Below, piece by piece: positions 1 through 6,183 of a stretch of 11,499 bases of DNA. The number at the start of each line of letters is the position of its first letter. The first letter of the stretch is position 1. This DNA is from Desulfuromonadales bacterium (GTDB lineage: Bacteria; Desulfobacterota; Desulfuromonadia; Desulfuromonadales; BM103). Made by a program: the position numbers and the translations under genes. The notes under the pieces were generated by a model that was not told the DNA's origin, searched no databases, and saw nothing but the letters and a program-made list of their open reading frames with translations. Location of the stretch: NCBI GenBank assembly GCA_029859485.1, contig JAOUDB010000044.1:1-11499 (forward strand), in the 5' to 3' direction.

Positions 1-54
1 GGGGCTGAGAAAACCTCGAGTCAGAAGGCTAAGGGCCAACAACCCCACACTTAA
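1..54 (+). CDS. possible C-terminal end of a plus-strand gene (partial)
   Basis: Reading frame 1 from the first base is open and ends at a TAA at 52-54, directly before the stem of the terminator at 53-86. It encodes GAEKTSSQKAKGQQPHT, a hydrophilic Lys/Gln-rich tail of the kind often found at a protein's C-terminus. Only 17 residues are visible, so no family can be named. The support is positional: a stop codon immediately before a terminator. Frame 2 is also open here but would read through the terminator, which makes it less likely. If this is real, the gene is convergent with the secreted-protein gene at 124-957 and shares its terminator. Confidence 0.35.
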   Translation, partial: GAEKTSSQKAKGQQPHT

Positions 55-86
55 AAAGCCCCCCGAATCAAACCGGAGGGCTTTTT
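53..86. terminator. bidirectional Rho-independent terminator between convergent genes
   Basis: AAAAAGCCC at 53-61 pairs with GGGCTTTTT at 78-86, and after one C/A mismatch three more pairs close a loop of about seven bases. The A-run on one side and the T-run on the other make the hairpin work in both directions. It ends the riboswitch-controlled gene on the minus strand (stop at 124) and would also end the possible plus-strand gene stopping at 54. Confidence 0.85.
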
Positions 87-123
87 GTTGCACATAAGGG
101 ATTCAGTATTTTACATACTCTAC

Positions 124-957
124 TTACTTCTTACCGTTGTCATGCATGACAACGATGTTGGTCTCAACGCTATCACCGACACCAGCCTCATTTATTGCCT
201 CAAACTTAACAGTATAAAGCCTGCCGTCTTTATCATTTCCTTTTCGCGAAGCGACCATAGGTATGGTAACAGTAAAGCTTCCATCATCACCTAGATGCAG
301 GACTTCAACCCTGTCCAGCTCTCCATACTCGTCCGTGAGCTGATACTGTGCGGTGCTGATTTCACAGCCGTTAGGAGCAGCAACAGACCCCGACAGCTCT
401 ATCTGTACCGGCTTGTTGTTGCGCATGTTAATGAATTCCTGCGAAGAGATAATATCTGAAAACAAAGGGACCTGACTACAACTCACAAAGCTATCGACGT
501 CCACATTGATCTCAAATTCAGCAGGAGCAACACTCTCGTTTGACCTGAGCCAGACAGTTTTCAATATCCCTTTGTAGCTGCCACCTTGCGCATCAGCAGG
601 AACCTTGACCTGAAGGACCGCCTGACGTGTCTTGTACCAGGAATTCAAAGACATATAGATTTGGCTGTTTATCCAATTGCGATCAAGAGTGCCACCGACA
701 TGGGCAAGGCCGAAGCTGGCATAGGTATTCGGTAAAGAGGTGTCTTCCAATGACACTGTAATTGGCACCGCAACTGTTTTTCCAGGCGCAACATTAACCG
801 TCAAGCCATTCTGCGCAAAGGTTATTTGCGCCGAGTGGCTCTCGGTAGAAAAGCATAGCAAGGTTAACGCAAGCAGCGACAGAACAAGCACTTGCCATAA
901 ACCGTCGGAAAGCCCTTTAACTTTATTATCACGAGGACTCGCTGGAATTGATTTCAT
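124..957 (-). CDS. secreted protein of unknown function under cGAMP-type riboswitch control
   Basis: This encodes 277 residues. The start is the ATG at 957 because a good Shine-Dalgarno site, AGGGAGG (964-970), lies six bases upstream. The frame stays open to 1077, but that extension would translate the riboswitch and its terminator. Residues 20-37 are hydrophobic, with a likely signal-peptidase site after HSA (residue 43), so the protein is exported. The mature part looks all-beta. Residues 44-155 resemble an Ig-like sandwich (VAPGKTVAVPITVSL, then VPADAQGGSYKG). Residues 210-277 end in a strand pattern (YTVKFEAINEAG, then TNIVVMHD) like that of extracellular adhesion-type repeats. Cys160 and Cys198 could form a disulfide. 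There is no haem motif (CxxCH), sorting signal or catalytic motif. I do not recognise a named family. A matrix, surface or periplasmic structural role is inferred from export and riboswitch control. Confidence 0.88.
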   Translation of the reverse strand: MKSIPASPRDNKVKGLSDGLWQVLVLSLLALTLLCFSTESHSAQITFAQNGLTVNVAPGKTVAVPITVSLEDTSLPNTYASFGLAHVGGTLDRNWINSQIYMSLNSWYKTRQAVLQVKVPADAQGGSYKGILKTVWLRSNESVAPAEFEINVDVDSFVSCSQVPLFSDIISSQEFINMRNNKPVQIELSGSVAAPNGCEISTAQYQLTDEYGELDRVEVLHLGDDGSFTVTIPMVASRKGNDKDGRLYTVKFEAINEAGVGDSVETNIVVMHDNGKK

Positions 958-979
958 TGTAAACCTCCCTAAAAAAAAC

Positions 980-1012
980 AAAAAACCGCCAGCGCATTGA
1001 TATCTCTGGCGG
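980..1012 (-). terminator. riboswitch expression-platform terminator
   Basis: On the minus strand CCGCCAG (1012-1006) pairs with CTGGCGG (992-986), followed by a run of six T (985-980). The stem's 5' arm reuses bases of the riboswitch's closing P1 helix (CAGAGATA, 1008-1001, overlaps it at 1006-1008). Terminator and ligand-bound aptamer therefore compete. Ligand binding should stabilise P1 and prevent termination, which predicts an ON switch. The ATG at 957 is downstream, so the gene's expression depends on read-through. Confidence 0.85.
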
Positions 1013-1099
1013 CTCGGCTGGCATTGGAAGGAGAACCTTCTATTAGCTCCGTGGCTCTGCGTCCCGCAGTTTCCCACGGTTTGCTCTTGGCAGAGGATA
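1001..1099 (-). ncRNA. GEMM-I riboswitch, cyclic AMP-GMP (A20) variant
   Basis: The minus strand carries the GEMM-I core. GCAAACC opens P1b, a six-pair stem capped by a GAAA tetraloop (in CCGTGGGAAACTGCGG). This is followed by the invariant GACGCAGAGCC, the GCTAA receptor side, a gaagg/ccttc hairpin and the closing GCCGA. The outer P1 helix pairs TATCCTCTG (1099-1091) with CAGAGATA (1008-1001), with one bulged C. In Vc2 numbering, which I align from GCAAACC and GACGCA, the ligand-contacting position 20 is A (base 1085) rather than G, while C46 and A47 are kept. In this family G20 goes with c-di-GMP, and A20 variants from Geobacter relatives respond to 3',3'-cGAMP. Ligand identity is inferred from that one base. 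The motif itself is clear. Confidence 0.93.
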
Positions 1100-1110
1100 G
1101 ACCAAACAAC

Positions 1111-1149
1111 TTGATCTAATTTGTTGCCAGTATATTAGTAGGAGATCAA
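1111..1149 (-). promoter_or_regulatory. candidate promoter and inverted repeat upstream of the riboswitch
   Basis: The 71 bases between the regulator's stop and the aptamer must hold the riboswitch promoter unless it is read from further upstream. On the minus strand a good -10 (TATACT, 1134-1129) would start transcription near 1122, about 23 bases before P1, but no good -35 is seen. A perfect 7-bp inverted repeat, TTGATCT (1111-1117) and AGATCAA (1143-1149), flanks this -10 with a 25-bp gap. The weak -35 suggests activator dependence. The factor is unknown, and the neighbouring Crp/Fnr-family protein is a candidate. Confidence 0.35.
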
Positions 1150-1169
1150 ACCGAAGAATGTAATCTGGA

Positions 1170-1865
1170 TCACAAAGTGAAATTTTCTTCAAAAAAACTG
1201 CGCCGAATGAGGATGTAGCGGTTTTCATCGATGGATATCAGGCCCGATTTTTTCCATTTATCAATTACGCGCGTGACCGTTTCACGTGTCAGGCCGGTCA
1301 TGTCGCCTATATTCTGATGAGTCAGGCGCAACTTCAACAACACTCCCTCTGGCACTTCCTCTCCGCGTTCAGCAGCCATTTCCGTCATTGAAGCCCTCAC
1401 GCGGTTAGAGGCATCGTTGAAATGAAGCATGCGTACTTGATTCCAGGAGTGGCGCAATCGCCCTGACAACAGCAGAAGCAGTTTGTGCATGACTTTGGGC
1501 TGGTTTTGGATAATTGCAAAAAAATCTTCTCGACCCACAATAAGAACCAGTGATTTTTCCATAGCGGCGACTGTTGCCGGGGTCGTTTGCTGATCAATAA
1601 GAGAAACTTCGCCGAAAGAGTCACCTGCACCATGAAAAGCAACGATCGACTCTTTACCTCCCTCAGAGGAGTAATAAACCTTTACCTCCCCTTCAAGGAC
1701 CGAATACATGTACCTGTTGGTATCCTCCTCGTAAAGGATAACTTCACCCTTCTTGAATTCTCGCAGTGTAACTCGGAAGGAAATAGACTCTAACTCTTCG
1801 GTGGAAAGGTCAGCAAATAACTGAGCCTGTTTCAATAAATTCATATTGCAACTGGGGGCTGCCAT
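1170..1865 (-). CDS. Crp/Fnr-family transcriptional regulator
   Basis: This encodes 231 residues from the ATG at 1865, with a GGAG about 11 bases upstream. Alternatives are the ATG at 1844 (no clear ribosome site) and a TTG at 1889. Residues 15-125 form a cyclic-nucleotide-binding-type beta roll (FADLSTEELESI, YSVLEGEVKVYY, GDSFGEVSLI). A long dimerisation helix runs about 122-157. A winged helix-turn-helix follows (LTHQNIGDMTGLTRETVTRVIDKW, about 181-204). The recognition helix has R-E-T-V-T-R, close to the R-E-T-V-G-R of E. coli CRP, which reads GTGA half-sites. The Arg-Ser pair that binds cAMP phosphate in CRP is replaced (TTPATV), and the four-cysteine iron-sulfur cluster of FNR is absent, so the effector is unknown. 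It lies upstream of, and on the same strand as, the riboswitch gene. Confidence 0.9.
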   Translation of the reverse strand: MAAPSCNMNLLKQAQLFADLSTEELESISFRVTLREFKKGEVILYEEDTNRYMYSVLEGEVKVYYSSEGGKESIVAFHGAGDSFGEVSLIDQQTTPATVAAMEKSLVLIVGREDFFAIIQNQPKVMHKLLLLLSGRLRHSWNQVRMLHFNDASNRVRASMTEMAAERGEEVPEGVLLKLRLTHQNIGDMTGLTRETVTRVIDKWKKSGLISIDENRYILIRRSFFEENFTL

Positions 1866-1938
1866 AATATGTGTGACTCCAAAAAGCAAACAGGAACAAG
1901 AACTTTATTAAGGTCATGACATCAAAACACGCGAACAC

Positions 1939-1984
1939 ATCATAACAAACTCTTTGTGTAACAGTCACCGTGATTGTCACGCTG
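1939..1984 (-). promoter_or_regulatory. predicted sigma-70-type promoter with palindrome over the -35, for the Crp/Fnr gene
   Basis: On the minus strand GTGACT (1968-1963) and TATGAT (1944-1939) are separated by 18 bases, giving a start near 1932 and a leader of about 67 bases. A 19-bp palindrome with one mismatched pair, CACCGTGATTGTCACGCTG (1966-1984), overlaps the -35. Its centre is near -43, the distance at which class II Crp/Fnr-type activators sit. The half-sites are GTGA/TCAC, as the recognition helix would predict. They are only three bases apart, against about six in CRP sites, so autoregulation is an inference. Confidence 0.4.
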
Positions 1985-2059
1985 TGGCATTTTTAAACTA
2001 CCCTTAATTCAACAAGGCAAAAAACGGTCCGAATTCAAACAAGATCAAATCTAGAACGC

Positions 2060-2242
2060 ATGACACTGAATTTGTTCTACATTCGCTCAGACATACTTGC
2101 GCTAATAGCGCTGGTGAACAAGGTCATCAATTTGTATGTAGTGAAAGAGTGGCTTGGACATTCAACTATTAGCGTCACGGAGAAGTATGCTCACTTAGCA
2201 ACACAGAAGCTTGCAGAAGCTACTGCTACACTAGAGTTGTAA
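2060..2242 (+). pseudogene. tyrosine recombinase (phage-type integrase) C-terminal remnant
   Basis: About 60 residues remain. The last 33 match the end of tyrosine recombinases very well: VVKEWLGHSTISVTEKYAHL contains the conserved His of the LGH box and the nucleophilic Tyr of the YAHL box. The preceding stretch (FYIRSDILALIALVNKVINLY) lines up only loosely with the HxLR helix, and the catalytic His of HxxR is lost. The core-binding and arm-binding domains are missing and there is no ribosome-binding site. It is therefore a decayed fragment of an integrase of about 350-400 residues, not a working gene. It points toward the tRNA fragment 110 bases downstream. The two together mark one end of a lost or decayed integrated element. 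Confidence 0.8.
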
Positions 2243-2352
2243 TTGCTGCTTTTGATGTAAACTAGATTCAAAAACTATCCTAAAGAGTAACTAAATTTTT
2301 TCTACCTTCCTTGTAAAACATTAACATCATAGTCTTTATCACCATCTGCTCA

Positions 2353-2398
2353 ACTAAAAACCCTCGTGTCGGCAGTTCGGTTCTGTCTCTGGCCACCA
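2353..2398 (+). tRNA. 3' half of a tRNA, most like tRNA-Phe (attachment-site remnant)
   Basis: The T arm is complete: GGCAG (2371-2375), loop TTCGGTT (2376-2382), CTGTC (2383-2387). It is followed by the acceptor 3' strand TCTGGCC (2388-2394), discriminator A and CCA (2396-2398). Upstream, AACTAAAAACCC (2352-2363) resembles the anticodon loop and descending stem of tRNA-Phe (ACTGAAAATCCC in many bacteria), with changes including G to A in the anticodon. No D arm or 5' acceptor strand lies upstream, so the tRNA begins at the anticodon loop. That is where tyrosine recombinases usually cross over. It is not a functional tRNA, and an intact copy should exist elsewhere. The tRNA-Phe identity is from memory of consensus sequences and less certain than the tRNA nature. 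Confidence 0.8.
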
Positions 2399-2406
2399 CA
2401 AGTTAT

Positions 2407-2445
2407 AAGGCCTCGCAATCCACCGACTGCGAGGCCTTTTTCTTT
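2407..2445 (+). terminator. strong Rho-independent terminator after the tRNA fragment
   Basis: AAGGCCTCGCA (2407-2417) pairs perfectly with TGCGAGGCCTT (2428-2438) around a 10-base loop, followed by TTTTTCTTT. It begins nine bases after the CCA end, as expected for a tRNA gene's own terminator. The recombination therefore kept the native downstream flank of a tRNA gene. Confidence 0.92.
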
Positions 2446-2712
2446 ACTGTGTAATTCTTCCAAAAACATTCAAATATTACGTACAAGACTCGTTCCAATG
2501 AATCCTGCCAACATTAGCAAATCACCTTTCCCTAGCAATAATTATTTAGGCTTCACCCTGCGCGGTAAAACCCCAGGCAATATAATAACAAGTTGCGATC
2601 GGATTTATGGCAATTGGTCCAGGAAACTCTGTGACGTTAGTATTGATCGTTGTTTATGAGACCTCCTTCTTTTATGCTCAGACCCGATTGATGATTCGGG
2701 TGGAAATGATCA

Positions 2713-2746
2713 GGAAAAGGCCACCAGGAAACAAACCCTAGTGGCC
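2713..2746 (-). terminator. terminator of the TAXI-hydrolase-MlaA operon
   Basis: On the minus strand GGCCACTAGG (2746-2737) pairs with CCTGGTGGCC (2728-2719) over ten pairs, including one T-G pair, around an eight-base loop, and is followed by TTTTCC. It lies 23 bases after the mlaA stop, with no other minus-strand gene before the regulator 850 bases away. Confidence 0.85.
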
Positions 2747-2768
2747 ATAATATTGTGAGGGTTCCTGT

Positions 2769-3533
2769 TTAGTCCGCGATATCCAATTCACGCTTCTTGG
2801 TGTAGAGTAAACGAATCTGCTCGTACTCGAAAGGAGAGCCAGAACCGTAGTAACGGAAAGGAACCCGTTTCCGCTTGTCGATGGCAGCGACGCCGGTGAA
2901 CACCAGGGTTGTTGTATCGTCATCCACCCAGGCTGGAGGGCCAGCAACTCCAAACGCCACCGCGTCGGTAACGAGACCGGTGGTATCACGCAGGTTGGAC
3001 GGCCCGAAGATCGGCAAGACGATGAACGGACCGTGGCCAACTCCGTAATGCCCCAGGGTTTGACCGAAATCTTCTGGCTGACGGTGCAAGCCCCAGTGAG
3101 TTGAAGGGTCCCAGAGCCCGGCAACACCAACCGTAGTGTTTAAAACAAAACGGCTCAGGGTGATCCCGGTCTCTTTGAATTTCAACTGGAGCAGGTTATT
3201 GGTGAAGTTGTTGAACTCGTAGATATTGTCAACAAAGCTGGAGACTCTATCTTCAGCATAATCGGGCATGATGAACTGGTAGCCTTTGACGATCGGCAAA
3301 AAGAAGTACTTGTCAAAGTAATAGTTAAAGCGATAGGAACCGCGATTAAACCCCTCTATCGGGTCGTACACCTCGACGTCCAGTTCCGTCCCTTCGGGGA
3401 CCAGTTCGGCCTGCTGGCGTATTGCCGGTTCGGTGTCCGGGCCTGCTTTTGGCAGTGTCGTGCAGCCACTCAGGAAAACAACGCTCAACAGAGCCACCAA
3501 AAGAACCATTTTAAATTTATGTACTAACGTCAT
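2769..3533 (-). CDS. mlaA: MlaA/VacJ-family outer-membrane lipoprotein
   Basis: This encodes 254 residues, normal for the family. The signal peptide ends in a lipobox LSGC (21-24), and Thr rather than Asp follows the Cys, which fits outer-membrane sorting. The family signature follows: DPIEGFNRGSYRFNYYFDKY at about 57-76, then KGYQFIMP, the VSSFVDNIYEFNNFTNNLLQ stretch, and GLWDPSTHWGLHRQPEDFGQTLGHYGVG. In E. coli MlaA forms a ring-like channel in the inner leaflet of the outer membrane and passes stray phospholipids to MlaC and the MlaFEDB importer. Those partners are not in this window. The ATG is three bases after the hydrolase stop, and its Shine-Dalgarno AGGAGG lies inside the hydrolase's last codons, so the two are probably translationally coupled. 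It is the last gene of the operon. Confidence 0.95.
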   Translation of the reverse strand: MTLVHKFKMVLLVALLSVVFLSGCTTLPKAGPDTEPAIRQQAELVPEGTELDVEVYDPIEGFNRGSYRFNYYFDKYFFLPIVKGYQFIMPDYAEDRVSSFVDNIYEFNNFTNNLLQLKFKETGITLSRFVLNTTVGVAGLWDPSTHWGLHRQPEDFGQTLGHYGVGHGPFIVLPIFGPSNLRDTTGLVTDAVAFGVAGPPAWVDDDTTTLVFTGVAAIDKRKRVPFRYYGSGSPFEYEQIRLLYTKKRELDIAD

Positions 3534-3536
3534 TGC

Positions 3537-4823
3537 TCAGCCCTCCTGCCCGGCAAAAAAATTCACCATGAAATCCACCGCATCCTGGTGGTTCATGTTG
3601 CCGCAATGCCCACCTGTCGGGAAAATCTTCGCCCTGGCTCCGAAAAGCTGCTCAAGGTAGCCGACCTCCCCGGGGGCCAGAATGATGTCGTCTTCGTTAC
3701 CCATCAAGCCGATCTTGTTGGCGCTTTTCAGGTAAGGCTCGATGCTGCGCAACGACAGCATCTTGATCATCTTCTCTTCGGTCAACGACGGATCACTTTT
3801 CTGGAAGAAGGGTACAAAATGTTGTCTGAAGTAGTCCTCAAAGCTAGTCCGGTTGGCGACGATGTAGTAGGGGGTCAGCGCTGTGGAGTTCGTCATCTTC
3901 ACATTCTTTGGTGTTACAAAGCCGCCACCTTTCATGACGTCGGAGGCAAAGATCATGCTGGCCGAGTCGGTGCGGAAAGAGATTCCCACCAGAGCGGCCA
4001 GGAAGTCCTCACGGGGCGGGAAGCGCTTGTAGGCTTTATAGATGTAATCGCCATTCAGCTCGAAATAACCCATCTCTTTCTCGGCTGCGGCCAGCTTTTT
4101 CATGACATTGTCAAACCAGGCATCGAAGTTGTTGATGCCTCCCGGAATGTTTTCCAGCATCTCATCGAGGATATTGACAGAGGTATAGAGGTTGACCGGC
4201 GGGTTAATCAATAGCACGCGCTCGAAGTCAAAGACCTTTTTCTCCTCATCGAGCATCGAGACAAATGCCGACTGGATGCCGCCGAGGCTATACCCGGTCA
4301 GGTGATAGCCCGAGACCTTGATGTCATCTTTTACCTCTGCCATGGCCAGCTGCATCACATTGTAGAGGTCCTTGGCGTCCTCACGCAAATGGCCCGGCGT
4401 CATGGTGCTTGAGGCATTGACAATGAAGTTCATGTGGGTTGGCGAAGTGATCGAAATGACATGATAACCGGCCTGGTACAAGGCCTTCTGCATGTTGAGC
4501 ATTTTCGGTGAATTATGTCGGGCCCCGGTACCGGCTATAATGAAGATCAATGGGGCTTCTTTTTTCTGGTAAGTCAGCGAGCAAATCAGCCCGTCTTCAT
4601 ACCAAAAAACTTTCGGAATCTCCCGCTCAGGGAACGGATAAACCTTAAAGGTCTTGGTCGGGACTTTTTCCGGAATATCCGCATGATAATAGGGCGGTAG
4701 CTCCATGACGGTCGCTTCCAATGGATTGACGTAAGGGTAGAAGTACGGTTTGTCAACGGCCATTGCCGCAGTAGGTAACCCCAAGAGCAGGGACAAGATA
4801 ATGCTCGTTAACCAAGGTCTCAT
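3537..4823 (-). CDS. exported alpha/beta hydrolase (serine esterase or lipase-like)
   Basis: This encodes 428 residues. The start is the ATG at 4823, because GGAGGAA (4833-4827) is an ideal ribosome site for it. An in-frame ATG 12 bases upstream overlaps that site. Residues 4-22 are a signal peptide with a likely cut after MAVD or AMA. The alpha/beta hydrolase fold shows an early strand and oxyanion region (IFIIAGTGARHNSP, 93-106) and a nucleophile elbow GYSLGG with Ser179. A likely acid is Asp378 or Asp379 (GNEDD), and the likely base is His406 (GGHCGN). The family's fold is certain, the substrate is not. Coupling to mlaA suggests a periplasmic lipid ester or lysophospholipid substrate, which is inference. 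The TAXI receptor gene ends 50 bases upstream. Its insert between Ser179 and Asp378 is long and helical, as in lidded lipases. Confidence 0.88.
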   Translation of the reverse strand: MRPWLTSIILSLLLGLPTAAMAVDKPYFYPYVNPLEATVMELPPYYHADIPEKVPTKTFKVYPFPEREIPKVFWYEDGLICSLTYQKKEAPLIFIIAGTGARHNSPKMLNMQKALYQAGYHVISITSPTHMNFIVNASSTMTPGHLREDAKDLYNVMQLAMAEVKDDIKVSGYHLTGYSLGGIQSAFVSMLDEEKKVFDFERVLLINPPVNLYTSVNILDEMLENIPGGINNFDAWFDNVMKKLAAAEKEMGYFELNGDYIYKAYKRFPPREDFLAALVGISFRTDSASMIFASDVMKGGGFVTPKNVKMTNSTALTPYYIVANRTSFEDYFRQHFVPFFQKSDPSLTEEKMIKMLSLRSIEPYLKSANKIGLMGNEDDIILAPGEVGYLEQLFGARAKIFPTGGHCGNMNHQDAVDFMVNFFAGQEG

Positions 4824-4873
4824 GATTTCCTCCATGGCTGATAGATCAATTCGCTAGACATTTTCATCGGCAT

Positions 4874-5857
4874 TTAACGCAACAACCCGGCTTCTTTGAA
4901 ATAACGTTCTGCGCCAGGATGCAGAGGAACTATGAGTCCCGTGGACAACTTCTCCGGGGTCAGGTTGGCAAAGGCCGGATGCTGTTGTTTGAACAGCTCG
5001 AAGTTCTCAAAAACTTCTTTGACGATATGGTAGACGACTTCTTTATCCGCATCAGAATTGCAGAATAAAATCGCCTTGACGCCTATCGAATGGATTGGCT
5101 CCTTGTTTGCCAACTCCGTGTAATAATCGATCGGTATGACCATGTCGACGAGATCTTCTCTTTGGCTGATGGAATCAATTAATTCCTGATCTGGTGCAAC
5201 GATCATAATTTTGCGGTCACCGTGCGAGGCTTCCTTGATAGAGAGGTTGGGATGACCGACCGTGTAGAAATATGCATCAATATCACCTTGCTGCAGGAGT
5301 TCAGTGGCTTCGTAAGTCGGCTTCTCGCTAATAGTCAGGTCTTTCTCCAGATCCAGACCAACAGTTTTGAGTATGCTCGTGGCTTGAATGCTGTCTGTCG
5401 AACCTAGCTCTCCGATATTAACCGTCTTGCCCTTGAGGTCTGCCAGAGAATTAATGTCTGCGTCTACGGCCGCAACGATCGTAAAAGCCTCTGTATAGAG
5501 ACCTAGCACACTACGCAATTTATCCTGTGGTGAATCTTGCCAATAGTGCTTACCGTTCTTGGCAAAATAGAGCGCATTCGCTTGCGCGATGCCAAAGCTG
5601 GCCAAGCCGTTTGCCACATCATCAATATTGGAAACAGAGCCCTCTGATGCTTCTGCAATCAAACGGAGGTTGTACTCTTTAAGCTTTCTATTGTGCATCT
5701 TTGCCACGGCACTGCCTGCCGCGTAATAGACCCCTGTGATATTGCCCGTTTTGATAGATTGCATTGTTTCATCGAAGGCTAAGAGGAACGATGGCGAAAT
5801 GGAGTTTGTAAAAGTTGCCAAGAATAAAAGTAGCAGTAAACGGGTGGCTAGAATCAT
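4874..5857 (-). CDS. TAXI-family TRAP transporter solute-binding protein, orphan
   Basis: This encodes 327 residues. AGGAGG precedes the ATG at 5857. A signal peptide covers about residues 1-28. The mature protein matches TAXI receptors: an N-terminal TGNITGVYYAAGSAVAKMHN stretch, a SVSNIDDVANGLASFGIAQAN segment, ADLKGKTVNIGELGSTDS with the ligand-binding loop, and the typical end LHPGAERYFKEAGL. Classical TAXI receptors feed a fused TRAP permease with substrates such as glutamate or other carboxylates. No TRAP membrane subunit is in this window, and the next two genes encode a hydrolase and MlaA. It may deliver to a distant permease or act as a sensor or lipid-associated binding protein. The ligand cannot be read from the sequence. 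It is the first gene of the three-gene operon. Confidence 0.92.
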   Translation of the reverse strand: MILATRLLLLLFLATFTNSISPSFLLAFDETMQSIKTGNITGVYYAAGSAVAKMHNRKLKEYNLRLIAEASEGSVSNIDDVANGLASFGIAQANALYFAKNGKHYWQDSPQDKLRSVLGLYTEAFTIVAAVDADINSLADLKGKTVNIGELGSTDSIQATSILKTVGLDLEKDLTISEKPTYEATELLQQGDIDAYFYTVGHPNLSIKEASHGDRKIMIVAPDQELIDSISQREDLVDMVIPIDYYTELANKEPIHSIGVKAILFCNSDADKEVVYHIVKEVFENFELFKQQHPAFANLTPEKLSTGLIVPLHPGAERYFKEAGLLR

Positions 5858-6183
5858 TAGACCCTCCTATCAAAGAAGAAACAAAAAATGGAGCTTCTCC
5901 AGACCTGTAAATGTCAAATTTTCACACATCGCTAGTTAACAAGTAATACTATTAAGGGAAAAGGTCTCTTAACTTTTGCCCTATGGAGACACAAAGGTCC
6001 TGACGACATACAGCATATTGAGTTGACAACCAACCAGAAATTGAAGCAACGATTGCAGAAGAAAATCATCGTGCATCGAAACATATAATAATCACAGAAA
6101 ACAAACATCCCCCATAAGAGGGGGGAAAATGGGCACTATAAAGTAAAAATCTCTTTTCCCCGGGAATTAGATTCCCTTTATGA
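5858..6183. other. intergenic region upstream of the TAXI operon
   Basis: These 326 bases must contain the operon's minus-strand promoter, but I see no convincing -35/-10 pair. Near the pagL end are two hairpins. One is GGGAAT-TAG-ATTCCC (6162-6176), perfect. The other is TCCCCC/GGGGGA (6108-6126), with a T-rich minus-strand 3' side (TGTTTGTTTTC) that may act as a weak pagL terminator. No gene is recognised. Between about 6000 and 6090 a short plus frame reads like a protein fragment but has no recognisable family. Confidence 0.5.
6101..6126 (-). terminator. possible weak terminator after pagL
   Basis: On the minus strand TCCCCC (6126-6121) pairs with GGGGGA (6113-6108) around CTCTTAT, followed by TGTTTGT, which is T-rich but not a continuous run. 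It is about 58 bases after the pagL stop. Confidence 0.35.

Larger units (their letters stand above)
2243..2768. other. gene-poor AT-rich interval with a tRNA scar and two terminators
   Basis: This stretch of about 525 bases holds the tRNA fragment (2353-2398), its terminator (2407-2445) and the terminator of the MlaA operon (2713-2746). Between 2446 and 2710 I see no convincing gene, only a small hairpin, ACCCGA/TCGGGT at 2682-2701. A 51-codon frame from ATG at 2498 has no ribosome site and no recognisable content. The interval looks like decayed insertion-site DNA. Confidence 0.6.

Noticed and set aside
958..1077. Upstream in-frame extension of the secreted-protein gene
   Set aside because: It would translate the riboswitch and terminator, and the ATG at 957 has a strong ribosome site and is directly followed by a signal peptide.
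1043..1228. 61-codon minus-strand frame
   Set aside because: It overlaps the riboswitch aptamer and the regulator's 3' end and has no recognisable content.
1170..1865. Assignment of the regulator as true FNR or true CRP
   Set aside because: FNR's four-cysteine cluster is absent and the Arg-Ser cAMP contact of CRP is not conserved, so only the superfamily is claimed.
2366..2659. 97-codon plus-strand frame starting at GTG
   Set aside because: It begins inside the tRNA fragment and reads through a strong terminator, with no ribosome site and no family resemblance.
3588..4214. Long plus-strand frame opposite the hydrolase
   Set aside because: It is antisense to a clear alpha/beta hydrolase and has no ribosome site or domain.
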